In this document: positions 34,479 to 46,500 of the stretch, piece by piece
Numbering within the stretch: position 1 is the stretch's first letter
Layout: the number at the start of each line of letters is the position of its first letter
Assembly: GCA_016858145.1 (NCBI GenBank)
Contig: JAEHOE010000019.1
Location: forward strand, 434,001 to 498,000
Length of the DNA: 64,000 nt
Origin: Edaphochlamys debaryana
Lineage: Eukaryota > Chlorophyta > Chlorophyceae > Chlamydomonadales
Direction of reading: 5' to 3'
The notes under the pieces: model-generated
What the model was told of the DNA's origin: nothing
Seen by the model: only the letters and a program-made list of their open reading frames with translations
Databases searched by the model: none
Made by a program: the position numbers and the translations under genes

Positions 34479-34698
34479 TGTAAGTGTGACTGGATAGTTA
34501 AGCACTGCAGGTACTAGGCTGATGACATGGTAGGGTGTCCAGTCCTCCCATCGTGGTGGCACCATGGTAGATAGTCTGCCAGAGTGACAGGCCCTTCGGT
34601 AGGTCTGGCTCGTAGAGGCTTAGGTGACATGTTACAGAGGGACAGGCCGGAGGCGGGTGCAAGGGGCTCTCCCCCCGCACAGTATCCTGCTGATGTAA
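34479..34698 (+). promoter_or_regulatory. Two candidate polyadenylation signals of array gene 4
   Basis: TGTAA at 34479–34483 and again at 34694–34698. The gene is convergent with array gene 5, whose own TTACA (minus-strand TGTAA) is at 34632–34636, so the two 3' ends may interleave. Confidence 0.45.
34632..34636 (-). promoter_or_regulatory. Putative polyadenylation signal of array gene 5
   Basis: TTACA on the plus strand, about 280 nt past the stop codon. Confidence 0.45.
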
Positions 34699-34914
34699 CC
34701 GACCAGAGCGGACCGGAGCCCCGCCCCCCGCCCTTCGCATCCCACCTTCAGAAAGGCCCTCTATCCACCAAGCTTGTAATTACGAGCAAAATGAACTAAT
34801 GCACAATGCAATAACTACGCCGAGCGTGCTCACGAGGCCAGCAGGAACGAACCCAGATGTACTTTCCAAGGGAAGGGGAATTGACACGGAAGAATTAAGA
34901 CAACTAAACCGGCT

Positions 34915-36648
34915 TCACGCTTTCTTCCTCCCGTAGCAGAAGGCGTACTGCTTGTCGGCGCAGTCGTGCGTGTAGGCCCTGAGGGAGGCGCGCCGGTGGA
35001 GGGGGTTGGCCGACTGAGTTGCTGGGTGGGTGGGCGGGCGAGGGGGCACTTCCTGACCCTCGTGTTCCCCCTTGCCACACGTCTTGCTCAGCGCTCACCC
35101 GCCTCCGCCCCTTGGGTCGATGTAGGCGCAGCCGTCGGCTGACCTGCCCCCCGCCCAGCAGCCGCGGCCCCGCTGCACGCAGACCTGGTTGGCGGCGCCT
35201 GGGGGGAAAGGGGCGGGGGATACGAAAGGGAGCGGAATTAGAGGCTAGGTAGGGTGGAGCGGTCGAGGGTGGAGCGAACCCATGCAGGTATGGTGGGGGC
35301 AGGCGGCGGATTGAGCCTGGAAGGAGTGCATGCACTCCGCCTCACCCTTGATGAGCTCGGCATCGTCGTACGGGATCAGGCTGGTGCTGTACCGATCACA
35401 GAAAGATGCGGCATCGTCGTACGTGTACTTCGCAATGCTGTAGATGTAGATGTTGCGGCTGTCCTGGTACGCCACGTACTGCTCTTGCCCTGCAGGGGCG
35501 TACGGGGCGTACGGCATTCGAAATTAGTAATAATGGACATTGCACACTCCACGACAAGCAAGCTATGGAGTCCATTCCTTGCTTACACGGCGGCGACGGC
35601 GGACTGCGGCGGGGTGGCGGCCGCGAGGCAAGGCGGCGTGGTGGAGGGGCGCGAGTGGGAGGCGGTGTGCCAGGGCTGGGCGGGGGCGGGGAGCGGCGTC
35701 GTGGGGGCGGGCGGCGGCGGCCGGCTGCGGGCGGCAGGGGCTGGGGTGTGCGGGGATACGATGCGTAGGAGGGTGGGTAGGCGGGGGGGTACAGGGGAGC
35801 CCGGGGAGGGGGGTACGTGGCATAGCTCGGTGTGTAGGGAGGAGGGTGGGCGGCGGGGGTCGACGGATAGGGAGGAGGGTAGGCGACGCTCGGAGGATGC
35901 GATGGAGGGTAGGCGGCTGGAGGCGCGGGGTAGGGAGGTGGGTAGGCGACAGGGGTCCAGGGGTACCGGGGTGGATAGGCGGCCGGGGGAGAGGCATAGG
36001 CAGGCGGGTAGGCGGCAGGAGGCGAGGGGTACCGGGGCGGGTAGGCGACGGGGGCCAGGGGATAGGGCGGCGGGTAGGCCCCCCGCCTCGGTGGGTACGA
36101 GGGGGGGTAGGCGTAGGCGGGCGCAGGCGGTAGATACGACAGACGAGGGTAGGATGGCGGGTAAGGCGGAGGGTGCACGGGGCCGCTTGGGGGGTAGGCA
36201 GCGGGGCCATAGGACGGAGCCAGGGGGTATCGGGGCGGCGGGCTGGTGGGCGGTGGCGGGGGGAGGCCGGGCGGCAGCGGCGGCAGGGGCGGGCCCTCCG
36301 GGAAGAGGTCTTCGAAGGAGCCCAGGCTTCCGTTGAACTGTGCTGCAGCGCCTGGCAGTACGGCATGTGGTGGTGGTGGGGAGGAGGAGGAGGAGAGAGG
36401 CAGTGCGTGGGGCACAGGGAGGCGTTGAGCCGAGGGGGAGAGGAGCAGTAGGTCAATGGGCAAGCGGCTGGTGCCCGACCCCCCGACCCACCCACGTGCG
36501 TGCTGCAGTACCGTGAACTGACTCCCCGGAGTCCCCGCGCCCATCCAGGTTCGAGGGGCAACCCACCTGCCGGGCCCCCGCCGAGCAACGCCGCAGCGGC
36601 AACCAGCGCTAAGGCCAGCAGCTCCAGTGCACCCCGGGTTGGGGCCAT
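34915..36648 (-). CDS. Array gene 5 (inverted): six-cysteine domain protein with Tyr/Pro shaft
   Basis: Five exons: 36648–36567, 36351–35587, 35489–35346, 35198–35099, 34978–34915, totalling 384 aa. Start is the ATG giving MAPTRGALEL; the signal peptide core is LLALALVAAAALL and cleavage AAA-Q again follows the phase-1 intron. The shaft exon (765 nt) differs from the other four: it starts FNGSLGSFEDLFPEGPP, then many AYPPxYP and PPAAYPP units, and only its end has the basic RRRSPPPP / PPPRRLASRPPP type. Tyr-Pro-Pro repeats are like extensins, where tyrosines crosslink. The cysteine domain is WQEQYVAYQDSRNIYIYS, KYTYDDAASFC, SLIPY, VCVQRGRGCWAGGRSADGC, AYIDPRGGGG, AYTHDCADKQYAFCY. The six cysteines and the intron phases are conserved. 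Linker and shaft are one exon here, unlike the others. Confidence 0.85.
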
Positions 36649-37524
36649 TTGTCCAGGGCTGCGGGCCAAGGGGCTCGCCGCTCCGGCCAACAGGCACCGG
36701 TCACCTGCTAGGGACGTGGGCCTGCAGCGGTGCCTGCGGCTGCGGCTGTTGGGGCGTCAAGTGGATGCGCCGCTACCGCGGAGGGCTGCTTGGGGCTGGA
36801 ACAAAGCCGGGACACAACGCCGAACACGGCAGTCGCCTCGCTTCAGCGTTGGCGCGGACGGTCTAGGCTGGTGTGCTAATGATATTCGAGTGCTAGCGGT
36901 GGCTATTGGCAGTGCATCGCAGGCGCGAGGCTTGGTCTGCAGGCTCCGAAGCTGCCTGCATACTAGACCCGGGTCAACGCCGTACAGGTCCGCTGCCGTA
37001 CACGAATTCGGGCCCGACCCAGGAATTCCGCAACACGCCGCTTCGCCTCCGCGGGCCTCCACGAACTTACAGGCAGCCACTGCCGCGTCCAATGCGAGGC
37101 TTCGAGCAAGGAAACATCGTGTCGTTTCGCCATCGCCCAACCAAGCCCCCAGGCCAGGCACTCGCTGCCCAGGGCAGGGCTGAGCGCAACGAGAGTGCAG
37201 TGGCCTCTGAATGCACAGCACATTAGCTACCATCGACCCACCGGCCATGCGTACAACTACATAAGCAAGCGCAAGCGAGTCGTGTGCGTGTCAATGCCCT
37301 GAGACTTCTGGATACAAGCGGGCCCTCAGCAAGCCCTTATTCATGTGCAGCATGCAAGCACACATGTCATCCTAGAATCAGCCAAGCGACGGGTCTGGGC
37401 ACTGGCCCTAACAAAGCAATGCGGCATGAGTCGTAAGCCCAGACGACACGGGTATGTACTTGAGCCCTGCGGTCAACCAGTTCCTGCCCCTCCTCTCGGC
37501 GCCTCAACCATACACCCAGGCCTC
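36649..37524. other. Intergenic between array gene 5 promoter and SBNO gene 3' end
   Basis: Both neighbours run on the minus strand, so this is upstream sequence for array gene 5. No TATA box or coding signal recognised. Confidence 0.45.
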
Positions 37525-37529
37525 TTACA
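37525..37529 (-). promoter_or_regulatory. Putative polyadenylation signal of the SBNO-like gene
   Basis: TTACA on the plus strand, 66 nt past the stop codon. Its position supports 37595 as the true gene end, even though the stop TGA is part of a GTGAGG. Confidence 0.5.
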
Positions 37530-37594
37530 TCCTTCCCTTTTGCCCCCTTCCCCTTCTCCTCTCCCCTCTTGCCCCCTCTTCCACATCCACCTCC

Positions 37595-40500
37595 TCACAG
37601 CACGCGGTATGTGGTGGCCTCGCACCGCACGTCCACGTGGGCACTGGTGGCGCCCGCGCCCTCCCGCATAACCTCAAACTCATCCACCAGCTCCTGCAGC
37701 GCCTGCCTGACCGCCCCACGCACCGCCTCCACTGCAGCGCTGGAGGCGGCGGCCTCGAAGTGGCGGCACAGCGCCGCCGCCGTCACGCCGCCACCGTACG
37801 CGCTGACGGCGGCGGCGACGGCGTCGCGGTCGGGGACGGGCAGCGGCCGCGGCTGGCAGGGCGGCGGCGGCAGGGTGGCGAGGGCGGAGGCGACGGCGGG
37901 CTCCGGCGCGGGTGCGGAGGGCAGCGACGGCGCCGGGGCCAGCTCCGCCGCCGCGACGCCGCTGTCGCCGCGGGCCAGCCCCGCCGCCGGCTCCTTCCCG
38001 GCCTCCGGCGCCGCCGCAGCACGTGACGGCGTCACGGCAGGCTGCTGAGCCTGCAACTGCCGCTCGGACCGCAGCTTGGCGAGCTCCGCCTCCGCCGCCT
38101 GCCGCGCCGCCCGCTCCCGCTCGAGCTCCGCCGCCAGTGCCTGCCGCTGCGCCTCCGCTGCCGCCGCCGCGGCCTTGGCGGCGTCCGCGACAGCGTTGAA
38201 CTCCTCGGTGGCCCGGGCGCGGCCCAGGTCGCGAGCCTGCGAGGGGAGGGCGGGGATCGGGGTGGTGTGGTGGTGAAGGCGAAGGGACCGCTCCCTGGGG
38301 CAGGCTCTCGAGATAGAAGCCGCCTCCGCATCGCCGCTAGCGAGCTTGCCCGTCTAAGAGGTCTTGTAGGTCATACAGTTGGAGGCTATTCCCGCCCCCT
38401 CGCCTAGCCTTCCTCGTGCCCTGTTTCCTGCCCTGGGTCCCCGCAGGCTTGCTCCCTCGCCTGCCGGCGACCACCACGGCCTGACGGGCGCCCGCCCATG
38501 CACACACCCCAGTCCGCCCTCACCTTGGCCAGCTTGGCGAGCAGCTCCCGGCTGTGCTCCGCCCTCAGCCGCGCCACCTCCGTCGCGTGCCGCCGCTCCG
38601 CCTCCGCCAGCCGCTCCGCCAGGGAGCCCGCCGCCGCCGCTGCCGTCGGCGTCGCCGCTGGCCCTGCCGCTGCCGCGCCTGCGCTAGGCGTGGCGGGGGA
38701 GGTGCGCGCTGCCGCGGCACCGCCAGGCGTGGCAGCGGCGCCGCCACCGGGAGTCGCGGTGGCGCGGGGAGGGGTGGCGGTGGAGAGGTCAAGCGACGGC
38801 CGCGACAGGGGCTTGGCGCCGCCGCCGACCTCCGTCGCGCCGCCGGGGCGGAAGACCGCCGGCCAGGCGCTGCCGGCGTCGCCAGCCGGCGAGCGCTCCG
38901 TTTGCTGCTGTGCGCCTGCCGTCGCCGCCGCCGCAGTGGTGGTGGACGGCGACGCGGCGGCGTCGGTCGACAGCCGAGCCGCCTTGGGCCGAGCAATGTC
39001 CTGCGGCGTGGCGGCGCCTGCCAGGGCCGCGCTGGCGGGCCGCTTGCTGCCAGACCGTGGCGACGCAGCGGCGGCGGCCCCTGCCGCCGCCGGCTCGTCG
39101 TCAGCGGTCGAGGTGGCGGCGGCGGTGGTGGTGGCGGCGGGCGTGACCACGACGCCCTCCATCGGGCTCTCGTACCGCCCCCCGCTGCTCGCGCCCGCCG
39201 GCGAGCCTGGCGTTACCGCCTCTGCCGCTGCCTCCGCTGCCGCCGGCGTGCCGTCAGCACCGCCCGTCGCCGCCGCCATCGCCGCGTCCTCCTCTTCGTC
39301 ATCGCTATCTGCCAGCACGCGCCGCCGCTCCGGGCGCAGCCGCCGGGCGCTGGGGCCGGCGGTGGCGGGGCCGCCCGAGTCGTCGCCGCTGTCCTCCAGG
39401 CCCTGCGCCTCCTCCGCCGGCTCCGCCGCACGCTGCTTCGCCTCGGCTCCCTTCTTAGGGGGCACGAGGGGCATGTCCTCGTCCTCCTCGTCGTCGTGCT
39501 GATGCTTGGCCGCCTTTGGCGGCGAGGCCTCCCGCACCGCAAGCGAGCGCCGCCGCCGCTTGCCCTGGTCGGCGGCCCTGGCCTTGACGGCCGAGCGCTT
39601 GCCCTTGCGGCCCCAGCCCTTGCCTTTCCGCCGCTTGCCGCCGCCGGGCCCCTCCTCGCCTTCGTCGCTGAAGAGCCCCCGGCCCAGCCCCTCCTCGCCG
39701 TCGCTGTCCGCGGGCCCCTCGCTGCTCTCCGCCTCCTCCAGGATCGCCGCCTCCAGCTCCCGCTCCAGCGCCTCGTCCGCCGCCTCGCTGTCGCTGCCCT
39801 CCATCGCCGCCGCGCTGCGGCGCCCCTTGGAGCGACGCGACCGGCGGCTTGAGCGCGGCCCCGTGCCTGCGCCTGCACCCGCCCCGGTCTGCATCGCATC
39901 CTCGCCCTCAGAACCAGGCTCGGCGGCGGCGGCGGCAAGGGTGCGCTTATTGCCAGCGCCGGTGTCGTCTTCGTCGCTGCTGTGGAGCGCGACGAAGTCG
40001 GCGACGGCGAGGGCGGCGGAGGGGCGCACGCGGCGGCCGGAGCGGCTGGTGCGGACCGCCGCCTCGGCGGCGGCGGCGGCCTTGGCGGCGGCCTCCGCCT
40101 CCACGCGCCGCTTCTCCTCCTTCCGCTGCCGCCGCTCCTCCTTCCGCCGCGCCTTGGCCTCAACCGCCGCGGCGGCGGCAGCTGCCTCGGCCTCGGCGGC
40201 CGCCGCTGCCGCCACCGCAGCCGTCGCCTCGTCCTCGCCGCCGACCTCGTCCTGCGCCAGCCGCCAGGCCGCGTCCAGCCCCAGGCTTACGTCATCGTCC
40301 TCCTCCTCCTCCGCTGCCCCCTTGCCCGCCTTAGGCGTGCCTGCTTTCCCGCCCTTGGCCGTTCCGGGAGTGCCTCCTCCAGGGCTGGCCTTGGCAGCGG
40401 GCGTCTTGGCGCCGGCGGCGGGCGACACGCCCAAGAGGCCCACCAGGTCCGCTACCCCCTCTGGATCCAGGATCTCACCGCCGTCGCCGTGCGCTGGATC

Positions 40501-43500
40501 CTGAGCCGGATCCCCTGCCGCCAGCACCTCGTCGACCTCGTCAAACACGGCCGCCATCTTGCTGAGATCCAGATCTGGATCCTGGGCCCGGCGGGATCCG
40601 GATCCGGCCTTGCCGTCGCCGCGCACGCTGCCGGGAGTCGCCAGCGCGGCGGCGGCGGCGGCGACAAGCGTGTCCGGGCTGGACGCCGCCGAGGGCTCGG
40701 GGGCAGCGCCCTTCTCGCCCCTGGCCTTGGCGGGTGTGTCTGTGCCCGCGCTGTCTGCCGGTGAGGGCCGGGCGCGGCGGGCCGTCACGCGCAGAGCGCA
40801 GGCGGCCTTGCCCTGGTCCCCTGCCTCAGCCTCGGGCGCTGCCACCGCCGCCGCCACCCCCGTCGCCGCCTGCTGCTGCTGCCGCCGCTGGTGGCTGAGG
40901 CGCAGCGGGACGTCATCGTCGTCCTCCGAGCCCTCCTCCTCCTCCTCCTGCGCCGCCTCCGCCGGCTTGGCCTCCGCCGGCGGAGCAGCAGGCTCTGCCC
41001 CCGGGCCCTCATCACCGGATGAGTCATCCCCCGAGTCATCCGCCGGCTCGCCCACGGTGTCTGCATCGCTGGTGGCCCCATCCGCCGCCGCCGGCTCGGC
41101 CGGCTCCGCCGCCTTCCTCGACCCGGCCTTCTGCGCCGCGCCTCCCGCCTTGGCCGCCGGCTTGGCAGCGGCCCCCTTGGGCTTGGCAGGCACGAAGTCA
41201 TCCGCGCTGTCCTCCCCATCACCGTCCTCCTCTGCTGCCGCCACCGCCATGACGGCCTCAGCTTGCTTGCGGGCCGCGGGCGCCTCCGTCTTAACCACCG
41301 CCTGCTGGCCCGGGCGGCGCAGCGGCGCGTCGTCATCGCTCGAGTCAGAGAGGAGGCTGATCTCCTCGAAGCCATCCTTGGCCGCGGCCTTGCCGGCTGC
41401 GGCCTTGTCGGCCTCCGCCGGCGCCGCCTTCGCCGCTGCCTTGCCCTTGGCGCCGCGGCCTGCGGAGGCCTTGTCGGCGGCTTTGGCGGGCTTGGCCTTG
41501 GCGCCCCGCTTGCCACCCTTGGCCTTGGGCGCTTCCTCCTCTGCCTCCTCATCGTCGTCGTCCTGCTCCATGGCATCGCCGCCCTCGCTTTCCGGCTCCA
41601 CCACCTCTTCCTCACTGGTGTCGCCATCGCTGGGCACGTCCGCGTCCTCCTCCTCCGACGTCTCCTCGACTTCCATATCGTCTTCCTCCTCCTCTTTCCG
41701 CAGCTTGAGGGCTTTGACGGTAGAGCCAACAACCGACGGCCGGCCGCGGCGGCGGCGGCCGCCAGTGGTGGCCAGCTCGTCCGTGGCGGCGCCCGTGGCG
41801 GCGGCGGCGGCGTCAGCGTCAGCGGTGCCGGCGGCGGCGGGCAGGGGCGTGGCGGCGGCGGGGGTGGCCTTGGGCGGGCGGCCGGCGCGGCGCTTGGGTG
41901 CTGCGGTGGAGGGCTCCGGCGCCTGCGGGTGGCGGGGAGGGTTGGTGGAAGTGTCAGACAGGCACTGAGGTGCGTTGAAAGCGGCACTCGGCACTCGCCA
42001 TGTCAGCTCAAGCGGACCTGGGCCGCTCATTCCCACAAGCACGGCCCTGAGTGCCCACGCCGCCTCTCCCTGCTGCTGCGGCAGGCCAGCAGGGCCCCTG
42101 CCCCTGCCCACCAGCCCCTCCCCTCGCGCCACTCCGCCCCTGCCCCACCTTCTGCTGCACCAGGAACGCCGACTCCTCCCACAGCCCCGCCCCCAGCAGC
42201 TGCTGCCGCTTGGCGTCCGCCTCCTCACCCGCCTGCGGGGGTGGGCAGGTGGTGGCAGGAAAGGTGCACAGTATGAATGTTAGGTTGTGGGTAGGTGGTG
42301 GCAGGAAAGGGGCACGTTGGGCACCAGCAAAGCCAGAGCGGGTTATAATCGGGATACCGGTAGATAGGGCCCACTACCGGCAAAGGCAGCGAATGCCGGA
42401 AGGAGCTATACACCAGACTGCTCGACAGGACCGTTACCTAGGCTGCACCCAGACCCACCGGCTCCTCCTCTGGCTCCGCAGGACCGGCTTCCAGCTCAGC
42501 ATCCCGCCTCCGCCTCTGCCGCTTCTGCCCCTCCTTCTGGCCCCCGCCCCCGCCTCCGCCGGCGGCCTTGGCGCGGCGCCGGGCGGCCGCCCGCGCGCGC
42601 TTCCTCTCCTCCCGCTCCGCCCGTGCCTCCTCGTCTTCCTCCTCGCTCTCGCTGGCGTCGCGCCGGGCAGGCTGACCCCGTTCCCGCTCTGATTCGCTGC
42701 CGTCCTCGCTCTCGGAACCGCTGTCGGGGTGGGGGCCGCCCTGCCCCGGGCCCTGCGCCTGAGCGGCGGCCGCGGGGGCTGCTGCTGCGGCGGCGGTGTT
42801 GGCGGCGGCGGCTGCCGCTGTCGAGGGAGGGAGTTGAGGGACAATGGCGGAGTAAGGGAATGGTGCTCATCCGAAGCGGCCTCCACTTGCGCAGGGACAG
42901 ACCCCGCCCCTTCCGCAACCCCTAAAACCACCACCACCCCGCCCCGTGTCCCCGCCTCACCCCGCTCCAGCCTCCTCACCCCCAACATCATGCCTCTTCC
43001 CCATCCCCCTTACACCCACCGCCCCGCGCCCCCGCCTCACCCCTCTCCAGCGCCAGCCAGGGCCGGTCCGGCTGCAGCGCGCGTATCTCCCGCAGCACCG
43101 CCTCCGCCACCTGGTCGCTGGGCAGCGCGATGCCCAGCACCGCGGGGGAGCCGTCGGTGGGGACCACCCGCATGACCGTCATAGGCTGCTGACTGGGGGG
43201 TGGGGTGGGGAGGGGAGGGAGGGGAGGGAGGGAAAGGGGTGGGTTCAAGTACTATTTGGTCGGCCCCGAATGATCGATCAGACGGCTGGTACCGGTAGAA
43301 AGGGGCGGATGAGGCGCAACGGGCGCGAGGGTTGAGGGTGCTTCGAGGGTTGGCTCACGTCCGGCCCGGGCGGTCGGCCCCCGGCCTCCCTCGACGTCCC
43401 CATCCACACACACCCGTTGCCCCGCCCGCACGCTCACCGCTTCGCGCTGCTCCGCAGTGTCCGGTCCAGGGTGGGCAGCAGCGGCAGCAGCGAGCCCGCC

Positions 43501-46500
43501 ACCAGGTGCAGGTGCTGCTTGCGCTGGTCGCTGGGGGGCAGGGGGTGGGGTGGTGTGGGGTGGGGTGCGTGTGTGTGAGGGGGGTGAAGGGGGCGTGGGA
43601 GGGGTTTCGAGGGACACCAGAGACAAGGGAGGGGCCAGGACCTTGGGCCAGGACCGTGGCCAGGGTTCAAACCAACGTGCCTCATCAATTGGGGCAAGAG
43701 GGGCCGTTTGTACAGGCAAGAGGCTGATGGTAAGGGCTCGTGGGGCCGGTAGCAGGGCACCCGGGTGCAACCCTCAACCCCGGCCCCACCTGTTGCGCCT
43801 GTACTCGTCCTCCCAGTGCCGCCGCAGCCAGTTGCCCTTGACGCGGTCCTCGTGCACCGCCCGGTACCGGCGGAACTCCTGTGGGGACGCCGGGAGGCGG
43901 GGGCAGGGGGGGTCCACGTCAGCATCTGAGGGGGGCTCGAGGGGGAAGCGTACAGCAGCGCACACAGCAGTGGGGCCGGAGGACGGGGGGCGCCAGGGGG
44001 CCGGGAGCGGGGCTTGAGCCTTCGGGGCCAGGCTCGAGCAGCATGACTGGTCTGGGTTGGAAGACATGCGTCGTCCCTCCTTGGCTGCAGCCCAGCCTTC
44101 GTCAACTGAAGCACAGGCCTTTGCAAGCGACCAAGGCTTTGCCCCGACCCCAGCCCATCCCCCCACAGCCCTCTACGCTGTCCTCAACCACACAACCCTT
44201 TCCACCGCTCCCCACCTCGGAGCCTCCTGGTTACCCCTGCCCTGTGACGCACAGGCCTCCGCAAGCCCTCTACGCTGTCCTCAACCACTGACCCCCCTTC
44301 CAGCGCTCCCCACCTCGGAGCTGATGTCCTTGCCGTAGCCCGTGGCGGGGCGCACCAGGCGCCAGAAGGCGGGGGCGGTGAAGCGCCGCCGCCCGCGGCC
44401 CACAACGCGCCGGCCGCGCTCGGTGCGGGCAATGGCCTGCGGCGGTTGGGTAGTTGGGCGGTTGGGCAGGAGGCGGTTGGGTGGTTGGTAGCAGGAGCGG
44501 GAGGTGGGTTGATGGCGTTGCGGCTTGGGAAATAGAGTGGGTTGAGGAAGGGGGGTTAGAGGAGGGGGCAACTGACAACGGGACAGCGGCCCAACCGCCA
44601 ACCGCCCAACTGCCGACGCTCACCAGCGCGACCGTGACGACGTCGTTGGACTGGTTGGTGACCGTTACGAAGTGCGTGTAGGTCTCCTCGTCCTCCTCCT
44701 TCTGCGGGGGCCGGGTAAGAGGCAAGGGGTGTGTGAGGGAGGTCATAAGCTCTCCCTGGCGAAATGTTTGGTCGTTTCGGCCCACGCCAAGCCCCGACCC
44801 GCACCCCTTTTCCGCACCCTTTGCACGTCTCTCCGCAGTATTTGACCTTCTCTATCGAATGGTGCCCGGCCCAACTCCCAACGCGCTCTATGCTGAGAGA
44901 ACGAGCCCCCCCGTACAACTTTGCTCGCACACTCAGTGCGCCGGAGTTACGGCCACAGGCTCAATCAGCTTGATGCGCTGCGTTGCGCTGTGTTGCGGGC
45001 TTGAGCGCCGTGGGGTGGCCGATTCGGGGGTGCATTTGTCGCGCTTGGGGCCGCCTCTCCCGCGATACATGCTACATGTGAAGGTCTCTAGCAGCTACAG
45101 CCGCGGTGGCTGCAGTGCGCGGCTGTGAGGCGCAGTCGTACGGGGTTTGAGCGGGCTGGTCTGTTGGGCAAGCTTGTCGCCGCGTGGCATAACTGAGCTC
45201 ACTGCTACACACACATAGCTTGAGAACGTTCGTAGGGCACCCCAGCCCCGTGTAGTCCCTCAAGTCCTCTTGGCCATTTCGCCTTGGCGGGAATAGCCGG
45301 CTTCCTCCCTGGCGCGCTGCTCCCCTAGGGCACCTCGACGGTGCTACACGGCGGACACGAACCCGCTGCCCCCAGCAGCCCCCTCCAATCGGGTAAGCCA
45401 GGGCTACTGCCCCGTCATTGCAGGCCCCTAGGGACTCGTTCACACCGGACTGCGTGGGTGATCGCTTGTGCGATGGCGCGGCATCAGCCTGGATGCGGAC
45501 GGCGCGCTAAAGCCCAAACATTCCTCCCCGGAGTGAAGGCAGGCCAAGCTGGGACCAAGCGCTAATGCTCTGCGGCCTCCGCAGCCAGACCCTGTTCCAC
45601 TACCGGAAGCCTCACCACGCTCGGCCTCCCTACGGCCGGGCCTCCCGCCTCGACCCCCACCGGCCAGCCCCCATCCCCTCATGGCCCCTGCCCACACCCA
45701 GCATGGAGTGCTCCCTCTTGCCCCCATTGCCGCCCCCTCTTGCTCAACCCCCTCTCCTCTCCACTGCCCCCATCCCCCCAGCCCCCCCCCATAGCCCCCC
45801 CCTCACCTCCTGGCTGTAGATGCGCCAGGCCTCCTCCCAGGGGATGCCCCGGTCCAGCTGGAAGTCCAGGTAGGCGGTGGGGGTGGAGGAGTCGGGGGCC
45901 AGGTAGATGACCTGACAGGGGGGGGAGGAGGGGGGAGGGGGGAGAGGGAGAAATTGAGGGGACGGGGGACCGTATCGTGCGCGCTGAAACTGAGTATGCA
46001 GTGGGATCCGCACCGTACGCAGCCGCAACCTTTACATCTATGTGCCCCGTTTCGCAATCCCCCCGCGCTTACCTCCCGCTTCCTGCACTTGATGTCCCCG
46101 CACGTGGGCCGTACGATGCCCGTCTCGTACTCGCCCTTGCGCTTGGCCTCCACCACCTCGTTGTCCTGGGGGTGTGTGTGCAAAAGGGGGGGTGCAAAAG
46201 AGGGGGGTGCAAAAGAGGGGGGGCAAGGGGCGGGGCGAGGCAGAGTTGTGCGTCGCGGCGGTGTGAGGACTTGCAGCAGTCGTTGGGGCTCAGCGCCGCC
46301 GTCATCAGCCTTCGGGCACCTGAAGCCTACGCCGGGTCCCAACCCGGCCTTGTGGCTCGCATCCCCGGTTGCTTCGCCCCATCATCCTCGCCCTACCCCC
46401 TCCGACCCCGCCCTGTCCCCCCTGGCCCCTCCCACCAGCAGCGCGGTAAAGTACTGGAAGATCTGCTTCTGCATCTCCACGCGCACCCCCAGCAGCCGGT

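Noticed and set aside
36648..36690. Upstream non-ATG start for array gene 5
   Set aside because: The frame extends upstream but only from a TTG; the ATG at 36648 gives a normal signal peptide matching the paralogues.
38554..40764. Plus-strand ORFs of several hundred codons opposite the SBNO tail
   Set aside because: GC-rich composition shadows of the acidic Ala/Glu exon; the minus frame joins in phase to exons on both sides.
37595..43041. Treating the SBNO acidic tail as a separate gene
   Set aside because: Exons 33 to 37 join in perfect phase with good splice sites, no TGTAA lies between on the minus strand that I could see, and the only nearby signal is at 37525. Kept as one gene, with the check listed as a finding.
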